37,042 bases of DNA from Tepidisphaeraceae bacterium (GTDB lineage: Bacteria > Planctomycetota > Phycisphaerae > Tepidisphaerales > Tepidisphaeraceae), in NCBI GenBank assembly GCA_025450555.1, contig JANWHF010000011.1, forward strand, positions 1 through 37,042. Direction: 5' to 3'. Under the pieces are notes generated by a model. That model ran no database searches. It saw only the letters and a list, made by a program, of their open reading frames with translations, and was not told the origin of the DNA. Within the stretch, counting starts at the first letter, position 1, and each line of letters begins with the position of its first letter. A program made the position numbers and the translations under genes. Positions 7,647-14,990 of this stretch are shown here, piece by piece.

Positions 7647-8675
7647 TTACTTGCGCGGGCCGTTGTGCCCGGCGGCGGGGACAGCCTGGGGCGTGGGCAT
7701 GGTCGGCTCATTGACGGTAACTACTTCGCCGTCGGAGCGGATCCACATATCGACGCGTTGCTGGCCGGCCATTTCGTTCACACGATAGATGCGGTCTTCG
7801 CCGCGCTGGAAGGATGTAAATTTGTCGGCGTGGAAGAGCGTTGCCAGGGCCGATTGAACCGTCTGCGGAAGCTCATTGCGCGCCACGCCGACGCGATATT
7901 GCGGCACATCGCCTGCCGCGTTCATGATGACGAAACCTTCGCCGATGCGATTGCGCGAGCGGATGAAGTAGTAGCCGGGTGTGTCTGGATCAGGCTCGAT
8001 CGACTGGAGCTGGTCCTGATTGAAGGCTTTTGCAAACCGCTCGCGGACCTGCTGCTCTTCATTGGGATTGGCGGCGCGGCGTTCTTTTGCGGGCGTCTTG
8101 CGCTCGACGCTCTTTTGTTCGGCCGAATTCCCGGCGAGATTCAGCCTGGCATCGCGGATGGCTTGATTGAGGGCGTTTTTCTTACCCTTGGTGGGCTTTG
8201 CATTGGCAGGGCCGGCTTCCTCTTCGCCAATCCATTCGATGTCAAGGATTTTTCCAGTTGTATCCATATCGACCGTGTAGGGGCGATTGCCAATGTTGAA
8301 AAGCGCGTAGTAGCGGCGGGATGAGATCATGTTGACCATCTGCGGCGGGCTTTGGAACAGTTGCTGGACCAGCTCCGCCACCGCCGGCGGAAGCGCGGCG
8401 GCGGGCTCCGCGCGGCCGACATCAATCAAATCGCCGCTGCCGGTGACGGTGGCATTGGCTTCGCCATTGCGGTCATCGACGGCCGCCGTGAAAACGCGCA
8501 CGCCGTTGACGTTGCGCTCTTCGTAAATGCGGATCTTGGCGGTGTTGCCGTAGGCGTTGTGCAAGGCCTGCTCGGCAGCAGCACGTCCGGGATCGCTTGC
8601 GGGGGGCGGCGCTGCAGTCGCGATTGCGGTCAGCGTCCCCATTGCCAGCACGGCGCTCCAAATCTTCGCCTTCAT
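7647..8675 (-). CDS. Secreted hypothetical protein with duplicated domain
   Basis: A 342-residue protein with a clear signal peptide (MKAKIWSAVLAMGTLTAIATAA) and a strong AAGGAG site before its ATG. The mature part seems to contain two similar alpha/beta units joined by a Lys/Arg/Glu-rich linker (about residues 160-210). Each unit has a helix with LP..V...L..LF, then strands ending in a VDM or VDMW segment followed by a turn with Gly. This resembles PepSY/BLIP-like folds, but the match is by eye. No catalytic motif or lipobox is visible. It stands alone, convergent with the propeller-like gene and divergent from prkA. I cannot assign a function. Confidence 0.75.
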   Translation of the reverse strand: MKAKIWSAVLAMGTLTAIATAAPPPASDPGRAAAEQALHNAYGNTAKIRIYEERNVNGVRVFTAAVDDRNGEANATVTGSGDLIDVGRAEPAAALPPAVAELVQQLFQSPPQMVNMISSRRYYALFNIGNRPYTVDMDTTGKILDIEWIGEEEAGPANAKPTKGKKNALNQAIRDARLNLAGNSAEQKSVERKTPAKERRAANPNEEQQVRERFAKAFNQDQLQSIEPDPDTPGYYFIRSRNRIGEGFVIMNAAGDVPQYRVGVARNELPQTVQSALATLFHADKFTSFQRGEDRIYRVNEMAGQQRVDMWIRSDGEVVTVNEPTMPTPQAVPAAGHNGPRK

Positions 8676-9190
8676 ATTTACTCCTTTTCAAATGAGCCTG
8701 GCGCTCCCGGGAATCCTCCGGTTTTTTCGCAAAGAGCGGCTCGGGCCAAATCGCGAGCCAGTCGATTGTCAAGTCGGGTTCATTATGAGGACGTGGAGGC
8801 GCGGTGGCAGCGCCGTAAATCCTAAAGAAGCGGCGCAGGCGTCAAAGATCGCCTTGCTCGAGGATCAAATGGCGTTAGACATACCTGCTGGCCACGCTTA
8901 GAATTAGGCGCCAAAAGCAGCCGGGGCACCGGTGCATTGAAAACCGGCATAAGGTTTGTTGAATGGGTGGCATCCCGGCCGATAGTTCTGAAGGCGGGGA
9001 TCGAGAAATGACCTCCCGCACTCCGCGCCGTGGGGCGCCCTTTTGGCGCGACGATCGGCGGTTTCCTTCCTCAGATGGATCGCACCGCGCCGACCGCTGG
9101 CCGCTCTTTTGCAGTCCGTGTTCAGATCGCTGCGCACTGATCCTGCCGACGCTTGCGAATTTCGACATCGCGGAAGCTCCAGCGCGCGAC

Positions 9191-9219
9191 ATGCAATGAA
9201 ATTGCATTGGGCCTATAAA
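9191..9219 (+). promoter_or_regulatory. Palindrome with TATAAA box upstream of prkA
   Basis: ATGCAAT-GAA-ATTGCAT at 9191-9207 is a perfect 7-bp-arm dyad. It is followed at 9214-9219 by TATAAA, a possible -10 element; the palindrome would then cover the -35 and spacer, where a repressor or activator would bind. A second possible -10, TACAAT at 9260-9265, has GTGACA 19 bp upstream. Neither promoter is certain. Confidence 0.35.
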
Positions 9220-9266
9220 GCTAGCGATGCGTCGTGACAGGTGTCTGATAAGGCATGCGTACAATA

Positions 9267-9290
9267 GCGCGGCCGCTCGATTGGCCGCGC
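9267..9290 (+). promoter_or_regulatory. Hairpin just before the prkA ribosome site
   Basis: GCGCGGCC at 9267-9274 pairs perfectly with GGCCGCGC at 9283-9290 around an 8-base loop. It ends six bases before the GGAG ribosome site (9297-9300), so it would lie in the mRNA leader and could affect translation or mRNA stability. It has no T-run. Confidence 0.45.
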
Positions 9291-9305
9291 GAAAATGGAG
9301 TAACA

Positions 9306-11375
9306 ATGGCTAAGTCCAACGCTCTGGTCAGCATCATCGATCGAAAGCTGGATCAAAGCCGCTTTCGTGAACAGCACTGGGAAGGAACCTTCTGGGATTA
9401 CCTGGAGATCGTCCACGAGAATCCTGCCGTGTCGCGCAATTCGTTCCAGCGCGTCTACGACATGGTGCTCAGCTATGGCTCTGAGCCGTTCATGCTTTTC
9501 AAGCAGGATTACACGCGTTACCACTTCTTCGCCGACCCGGTGGAGAACGGCGCGGATGCGATCTACGGCCTCGAACGGCCATTGATGCAGCTCGTCGATT
9601 TCTTCAAGTCGGCGGCGCAGGGTTATGGGACCGAGCGGCGAATTCTGCTGCTGCATGGTCCGGTGGGATCGAGCAAATCGACCATCGCCCGGTTGCTGAA
9701 GAAAGGGCTTGAATCCTATTCCAAGACCGAAGCCGGGCGGCTTTACACGTATTCATGGCGGCTCCCCCATCGGGTCAACAACGACGGCGGCGAGCATTTG
9801 GCGGACTGCCCGATGCACGAAGAGCCGCTCCTATTGATTCCGCGCGAAGCTCGGCCGGAAGTGCTGGATGCGGTTAACGAGAAATTGCCCGAGGGTCGGC
9901 GCGTGCGCCTATATGGCGAGCCATGCCCCTTCTGCCGGCGAATTCAGGCCGACTTGATGGACCAGTACGACGGCGACTGGAAAAAGGTGATGGATCATGT
10001 CCGCGTGAAGCGGCTGATCCTGTCTGAAAAAGATCGCCGCGGCATCGGCACGTTCCAACCTAAAGACGAGAAGAACCAGGATTCAACCGAGCTGACCGGC
10101 GACATCAACTATCGCAAGATCGCGGAATTCGGCTCCGATTCCGATCCGCGCGCGTTCAACTTCGATGGCGAGCTGAACATTGCCAATCGCGGTATTGTGG
10201 AATTCATCGAAGTGCTGAAGTTGGACGTGGCGTTTCTCTATGACCTCCTGGGCGCAAGCCAGGAGCACATGATCAAGCCCAAGAAGTTTGCCCAGACGCA
10301 TATTGACGAAGTCATCCTCGGCCACACCAATGAGCCGGAATACAAGAAGCTACAGAGCAATGAGATGATGGAGGCCTTCCGCGATCGAACCATCAAGATC
10401 GACGTGCCTTACAACATCAAGCTGGATGACGAGGTCAAGATCTATCTAAAAGACTTCGGCAATGACAAGATCAAGGGCATGCACATCGCGCCGCATACGA
10501 TCGAGGTGGCGGCGATGTGGGCCGTGCTGACGCGCCTGGCCGAGCCGAAGAAGGCGGGCATCACCAAGCTGCAAAAGCTCCAGCTTTACAACGGCAAGAG
10601 CATCCCCGGCTTCACCGAAGACAGCATCAAGGAGCTCAAAGAGGAAGCTCCGCGCGAAGGCATGCAGGGCATCAGCCCGCGCTACATCCAGGACAAGATT
10701 TCCAATGCCCTGGTCAGCCATCAGGCACAGATCGATAAGGCGATCAACCCCTTCATGGTGATGAACGAGCTGGAAGGCGGCCTCTCGCACCATTCGCTGA
10801 TCACCGATGAAGAGCTGAAAAAGGAATACAAGGAGCTGCTGGCGGTCGTGCGTGAAGAGTACGAAAACATCCTCAAAGGCGAGGTGCAGCGCGCCATCAG
10901 TGCCGACGAAGACGCAATCAAGCGGCTCGCGACCAACTACATCGAAAGCGTCCGGGCTTACACGCAGCACGAACGCGTGCGCAATCGCTACACAGGGCGC
11001 GACGATGAGCCGGATGAAAGGCTCATGCGTTCGATCGAGGAAAAAATCGATATCCCCGACAGCCGAAAGGACGATTTCCGTCAGGAGATTATGAATTACA
11101 TCGGCGCGCTGGCGCTGGATGGCAAGAAGTTTGAGTACAACACCAACGCCCGGCTGCTCAAGGCGCTGGAATTGAAGCTGTTTGAAGATCAGCGCGACAC
11201 GATCAAGCTGAAGAATCTGGTGTCGAGCGTTGTAGATGATGAAACGCAGCAGAAGATCGACGTGGTCAAACAACGTTTGATCAAATACTTCGGCTACAAC
11301 GAGACCAGCGCAACCGACGTGCTGAATTATGTGGCCAGCATCTTTGCCCGAGGCGACACCAAGCAGGATGAATAG
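9306..11375 (+). CDS. prkA: PrkA/YeaG serine protein kinase
   Basis: A 689-residue PrkA-family protein (E. coli YeaG is about 640). The family combines an AAA+-like N-terminal domain with a C-terminal kinase-like domain and acts in starvation and stationary-phase responses; in Bacillus it is linked to sporulation. The Walker A sequence GPVGSSKST is at residues 118-126. DYTRYHFF and [17 protein letters not shown] just before it are typical, as is the C-terminal region with [29 protein letters not shown] and [16 protein letters not shown] chose ATG 9306 over the in-frame ATG 9255 because GGAG lies just upstream and family members begin near here. It heads the cluster with yeaH and spoVR. Identification is secure. 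Confidence 0.96.
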   Translation: MAKSNALVSIIDRKLDQSRFREQHWEGTFWDYLEIVHENPAVSRNSFQRVYDMVLSYGSEPFMLFKQDYTRYHFFADPVENGADAIYGLERPLMQLVDFFKSAAQGYGTERRILLLHGPVGSSKSTIARLLKKGLESYSKTEAGRLYTYSWRLPHRVNNDGGEHLADCPMHEEPLLLIPREARPEVLDAVNEKLPEGRRVRLYGEPCPFCRRIQADLMDQYDGDWKKVMDHVRVKRLILSEKDRRGIGTFQPKDEKNQDSTELTGDINYRKIAEFGSDSDPRAFNFDGELNIANRGIVEFIEVLKLDVAFLYDLLGASQEHMIKPKKFAQTHIDEVILGHTNEPEYKKLQSNEMMEAFRDRTIKIDVPYNIKLDDEVKIYLKDFGNDKIKGMHIAPHTIEVAAMWAVLTRLAEPKKAGITKLQKLQLYNGKSIPGFTEDSIKELKEEAPREGMQGISPRYIQDKISNALVSHQAQIDKAINPFMVMNELEGGLSHHSLITDEELKKEYKELLAVVREEYENILKGEVQRAISADEDAIKRLATNYIESVRAYTQHERVRNRYTGRDDEPDERLMRSIEEKIDIPDSRKDDFRQEIMNYIGALALDGKKFEYNTNARLLKALELKLFEDQRDTIKLKNLVSSVVDDETQQKIDVVKQRLIKYFGYNETSATDVLNYVASIFARGDTKQDE

Positions 11376-11387
11376 CGGCGATCTGTT

Positions 11388-11672
11388 ATGAGCATGGCCC
11401 GCGCAACCCGGCGATCCGGATTGTCCTTAGCTTTGCTGGGGGTAGCCGGGTTGCTGTTTTTTTATGTGACCGATCCGCATTTCGGGCCAGTCGCATCGGC
11501 ATCGGCGGCTTCGCATCTGGATTGGCGCCACTGGCTTTTTGTGTTGCGTGGATCGCCGGACAATGTGGTGGAGGCGGCAAACCAATTGCTGGTCAGCACC
11601 ATCATTGGGTTGGCCGGATCGTTGGCGGTGCTGCTGACGGGGGTATGGCTAGTCACGCGCCGCTCGCCCTAA
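11388..11672 (+). CDS. Small two-helix membrane protein
   Basis: A 94-residue predicted inner-membrane protein, starting 12 bp after prkA on the same strand. Two hydrophobic segments are clear: LSLALLGVAGLLFFYVTD (about 12-29) and a C-terminal one (TIIGLAGSLAVLLTGVWLV), with a loop containing DWRHWLFVL between them. The N-terminus is basic (MSMARATRRSG), suggesting it faces the cytoplasm. The ribosome site is weak, so ATG 11388 or 11394 could be used. I do not recognise the family. Its place between prkA and yeaH suggests co-expression and perhaps a role in tethering that system to the membrane; this is inference. Confidence 0.6.
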   Translation: MSMARATRRSGLSLALLGVAGLLFFYVTDPHFGPVASASAASHLDWRHWLFVLRGSPDNVVEAANQLLVSTIIGLAGSLAVLLTGVWLVTRRSP

Positions 11673-11728
11673 TGATCCGGAGTTGATGTTTTGGGAGATG
11701 CGAGCCGAGAGGTGGCTCGGAAGGTGCA

Positions 11729-12832
11729 ATGGTTCTCAAGATTGAAAAAGATCACCAGCGGTTCCGGCAGATCGTCAAGGGCCGCATTCGCGAAGACCTT
11801 CGGAAATTCCTCACCAAGGGTGAGCTCATCGGCAAAGAGGGCAAGCACCTGATTTCTATTCCGGTGCGCGGGATCGAACTGCCCCACTTCCGTTACGGCG
11901 ACAATTCCCAGGGAGTCGGCGCCGGCGACGGCAAGGAAGGTGATGTCGTCGGCAAAGGTCAGCCCGGCCAGGGGAAAAGCCAGGGCGGCACCGAGACCGG
12001 CCATCACATGATGGAAGTCGATCTGACGCTCGATGAGCTGGCCGACATTTTGGCCGAGGAACTGAAGCTTCCGCGGATCGAGCCGAAGGGGAAACATCGC
12101 ATTACGACCGTGCGCGAGCGCTATTCGAGCCTGCGACGCGTGGGGCCGGAATCGCTTCGCCATTTCAAGCGGTCGTTCAAGGAAGCCTTGAAACGGCAGA
12201 TCATGATCGGCGATTACGACCCGGATAATCCGGTGATCGTGCCGCAGAAAAAGGACATCCGCTATCGAAGCTGGAAGGAAGTTAAAAGCCCGCAGAGCAA
12301 CGCGGTCATCGTCTTCATGATGGACGTGTCCGGATCGATGGGCGAAGAGCAGAAGGAACTGGTCCGGCTCGAGAGCTTCTGGATCGATACCTGGCTGCGC
12401 AAGAATTACGAAGGCATCGAGAGCCGGTATATCGTGCATGATGTCAGCGCGAAGGAAGTGGACAAGCACACCTTCTATCACCTTCGCGAAGACGGCGGCA
12501 CAAAAATCAGCAGCGCGTTTCGCATCTGCAAACAGCTTCTCGACTCCCATTACAGCCCCGACGAGTGGAACATTTACCTCTTCCACTTCAGCGACGGCGA
12601 CAACAGCAGCGAAGCCGACTCGCGCGACTGCGTGAAGCTGCTCAAGGAACAGTTGCTTCCGCTATGCAATATGTTCGGCTACTGCCAGGTGGCCAGCGCC
12701 TACGGCTCAGGCAATTTCATCAACGTGCTGCACGAGCATCTGCGCAACCACGAAAAAGTGCTGACGAGCCGGGTGAATTCGAAGGATGATATTTACGATT
12801 CGATCAAGACGTTTTTTGGGAAAGGGCATTAG
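11729..12832 (+). CDS. yeaH: YeaH/YhbH family VWA protein (DUF444)
   Basis: A 367-residue member of the YeaH/YhbH family, the usual partner of PrkA. The N-terminal part (DHQRFRQIVKGRIREDLRKF) and the Gly-rich region around 60-85 (DGKEGDVVGKGQPGQGKSQGG) are diagnostic. The VWA domain has the MIDAS motif DVSGSMGEE starting at Asp199, followed by the conserved EDGGTKISSAF and FHFSDGDNSSEAD stretches. E. coli YeaH is about 427 residues and Bacillus YhbH about 390, so this is slightly short but complete. GGAAGG precedes the ATG. The 56-bp gap to the small membrane gene fits one operon. The biochemical role is not settled in the family. Confidence 0.95.
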   Translation: MVLKIEKDHQRFRQIVKGRIREDLRKFLTKGELIGKEGKHLISIPVRGIELPHFRYGDNSQGVGAGDGKEGDVVGKGQPGQGKSQGGTETGHHMMEVDLTLDELADILAEELKLPRIEPKGKHRITTVRERYSSLRRVGPESLRHFKRSFKEALKRQIMIGDYDPDNPVIVPQKKDIRYRSWKEVKSPQSNAVIVFMMDVSGSMGEEQKELVRLESFWIDTWLRKNYEGIESRYIVHDVSAKEVDKHTFYHLREDGGTKISSAFRICKQLLDSHYSPDEWNIYLFHFSDGDNSSEADSRDCVKLLKEQLLPLCNMFGYCQVASAYGSGNFINVLHEHLRNHEKVLTSRVNSKDDIYDSIKTFFGKGH

Positions 12833-12884
12833 CCGTCGTTCGAAATGACGGAGCCGTTATTCACTGTCGTATTTACGCTCGATC

Positions 12885-13430
12885 ATGACTGCGCAAGCCA
12901 CCAAGCCGATCACCGCTGACAAATTATTCGATATGGGAAGCAGTGCGCGCATTGAGCTCATTCAGGGAGAGATTGTATCAATCAGTCCAACCGGCTTTGA
13001 GCATGGCCGAATCACGGCCAAGTTGGCACGCCTCATCGGTGCTTTCGTCGAGGAGCGGAAACTCGGTATCGTCGTTGCGGCTGAAACCGGGTTTCTGATC
13101 CGTCGGAATCCGGATTCCGTGCTTGCGCCGGACGTGGCCTTCGTGCAGGCCAGTCGTTACATGCCTACACAGAGATTCTTTGAAGGCGCGCCGGACCTGG
13201 CGATCGAAGTGATGTCGCCATCGGATACATGGTCGGAAGTTAGCGCCAAGGTCGAGATGTGGCTGGAAGCCGGCTGTCGTTCCTGCTGGGTGGTCGACCC
13301 GAAGTCAAAGACAACGACCATCTTCCATGGCGGTGATGATGTTCATCGCGCCCGAAGTGGGCAGAAGATCCAGGACGATCTGGTTCTTCAAGGAATAGCC
13401 ATCGAGGTCGATAGTATCTTTGCCGTCTGA
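12885..13430 (+). CDS. Uma2-type (DUF820) restriction-endonuclease-like protein
   Basis: A 181-residue Uma2-family protein with a PD-(D/E)XK-like fold. Visible elements are RIELIQGEIVSISPTG at the start, the APDVAFV and APDLAIEVMSPSD strands holding the acidic residues, then AKVEMWLEAG and CWVVDP. The family is common in cyanobacteria and planctomycetes, often in many copies, and its biological role is unknown. Here it sits between yeaH and spoVR, 52 bp after one and 18 bp before the other, which is not the usual order of that cluster. It is probably a mobile or opportunistic insertion, but it keeps strand and tight spacing, so it is likely co-transcribed. Confidence 0.88.
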   Translation: MTAQATKPITADKLFDMGSSARIELIQGEIVSISPTGFEHGRITAKLARLIGAFVEERKLGIVVAAETGFLIRRNPDSVLAPDVAFVQASRYMPTQRFFEGAPDLAIEVMSPSDTWSEVSAKVEMWLEAGCRSCWVVDPKSKTTTIFHGGDDVHRARSGQKIQDDLVLQGIAIEVDSIFAV

Positions 13431-13448
13431 TAGCAGGAGTAGTTGAAA

Positions 13449-14981
13449 ATGGCCTCTCATACGCTGGCCCCCTTCCCCGATGAGTTGCTGGCTGCAAAGA
13501 AGCAGATACGCGAGACGGCGCGCTCGTATGGCCTGGATTTTTTCCCGGTCATTTTCGAGATGTGCGATTACGAGCAGATGAACCAGATCGCGGCGTACGG
13601 CGGCTTCCCGCAGCGCTATCCGCACTGGCGGTTCGGGGCCGAGTACGAAGGCATTCGCAAGCGGCATCATTACGGCCTGGGGCGCATCTATGAGATGGTG
13701 ATCAACAACGATCCCTGCTATGCCTATTTGCAGGAATCCAATGCCCTGGTCGATCAGAAGCTGGTCATCGCGCATGTCTACGGCCACGCCGACTTTTTCA
13801 AGAACAATTACTGGTTCAGCAAGACCAATCGCAAAATGATGGACGAGATGGCCAACCATGCCACGCGCGTCCGCAAGCACATCGAAAAGCACGGGCAGGA
13901 AGCAGTCGAACGCTGGCTAGATGTGTGCCTCTCGATCGAACATTTGATCGATCCACACAGCATGTTCATGCAGCGCGGCCCGCATGATGCGCCGATCGTA
14001 CAGCCGCGGCGCGAGGAGCCGGACGTTCAGCGATTCAAGGCCAAGGATTATCTGGATCGGTGGATCAATCCGCCGGATGTGATGGAGGCCGAGGCGAAAA
14101 AGCGAAAGACGGAGAAGGAGAAGAATCGTCGGGCCACGCCCTCGCGCCCGACGCGAGATACTTTGCTCTATCTGCTGGAGCATGCCCATTTGGAAGACTG
14201 GCAGGCCGATTGTCTGTGGATCGTGCGCGAGGAGGCTTATTACTACGCGCCCCAGGGCATGACCAAAGTCATGAACGAAGGCTGGGCCTCATTCTGGCAC
14301 AGCACCTTGATGACCAAGCACTTCGTCGAGGCCAAGGAGATCGTCGATTATGCCGACCATCACAGCGGCACCGTCCACATGCCGCCTGGGAATTTCAATC
14401 CATACAAGATTGGCATTGAGCTGTTCCGCGACATCGAAGATCGCTGGAACAAGGGCAAATTTGGCAAGGAATATGAAGAGGCCAGTAACCTTGGCGAAAG
14501 AGAAAAGTGGGACAAGGGTCTTGGACTCGGACGGGAAAAGATCTTCGAAGTGCGCCGCGTCTATAACGACGTAAATTTCATCGACGAATTCATGACGCCG
14601 GAGTTCATCGAGAAGCACAAGTTTTATCAGTACGGCCGCGATCCCCACACTGGCCAGCTTCGCATCGTCAGCCGCGATCCGCAGCGCATCAAGCAGACGA
14701 TGCTTTACCATCTGACGAATATGGGTCAGCCCTTCATCTATGTCGTTGATGGTAATTACGCCAATCGCGGCGAGCTTTACCTGGCTCACAAACACAATGG
14801 TCTGGATATCGAGATCAAGACGGCCGTCGAAACGCTCAAAAATATTCACAGGGTCTGGCAGCGGCCGGTCCACCTGCAGGCGCGCATCGATGATGACATG
14901 ATCCTCTTCAGCTTTGCAGGCGACCAACCCAAGCAGCAGACCATTCACGATGATCTGCCCAAGCCGGCGCATCAGCTTTAG
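13449..14981 (+). CDS. spoVR: SpoVR/YcgB family protein
   Basis: A 510-residue SpoVR-family protein, the same length as E. coli YcgB. Typical segments include FEMCDYEQMNQIAAYGGFP near the N-terminus, HVYGHADFFKNNYWFS, the region with IVREEAYYYAPQGMTKVMNEGWASFWH, and DYADHHSGTVHMPPGNFNPYKIG. The His- and Glu-rich motifs suggest a metalloprotein. In Bacillus the gene is needed for cortex formation during sporulation; in non-sporulating bacteria it accompanies prkA and yeaH and is a stress or stationary-phase gene. I chose ATG 13449, which lies nine bases after AGGAG, over TTG 13443. It is the last rightward gene of the cluster, and its stop is nine bases from that of the convergent treY. Confidence 0.95.
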   Translation: MASHTLAPFPDELLAAKKQIRETARSYGLDFFPVIFEMCDYEQMNQIAAYGGFPQRYPHWRFGAEYEGIRKRHHYGLGRIYEMVINNDPCYAYLQESNALVDQKLVIAHVYGHADFFKNNYWFSKTNRKMMDEMANHATRVRKHIEKHGQEAVERWLDVCLSIEHLIDPHSMFMQRGPHDAPIVQPRREEPDVQRFKAKDYLDRWINPPDVMEAEAKKRKTEKEKNRRATPSRPTRDTLLYLLEHAHLEDWQADCLWIVREEAYYYAPQGMTKVMNEGWASFWHSTLMTKHFVEAKEIVDYADHHSGTVHMPPGNFNPYKIGIELFRDIEDRWNKGKFGKEYEEASNLGEREKWDKGLGLGREKIFEVRRVYNDVNFIDEFMTPEFIEKHKFYQYGRDPHTGQLRIVSRDPQRIKQTMLYHLTNMGQPFIYVVDGNYANRGELYLAHKHNGLDIEIKTAVETLKNIHRVWQRPVHLQARIDDDMILFSFAGDQPKQQTIHDDLPKPAHQL

Positions 14982-14990
14982 CTCGGGCTA

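Larger units (their letters stand above)
8676..9305. other. Divergent intergenic region upstream of prkA
   Basis: About 630 bp between two divergent genes. Short open frames occur on both strands, but none has a convincing ribosome site or recognisable product. It holds the palindrome and hairpin listed separately near prkA. I see no tRNA or transposon end. A small RNA or long 5' leader of prkA is possible but not shown. Confidence 0.5.

Noticed and set aside
8875-9306. Leftward and rightward ORFs upstream of prkA
   Set aside because: They have poor composition and no convincing ribosome sites or recognisable products.
10446-11273. Long open frame antisense to prkA
   Set aside because: It is the reverse frame of a well-supported gene with strong codon bias; similar shadows lie across yeaH, spoVR, treXYZ and hflX.
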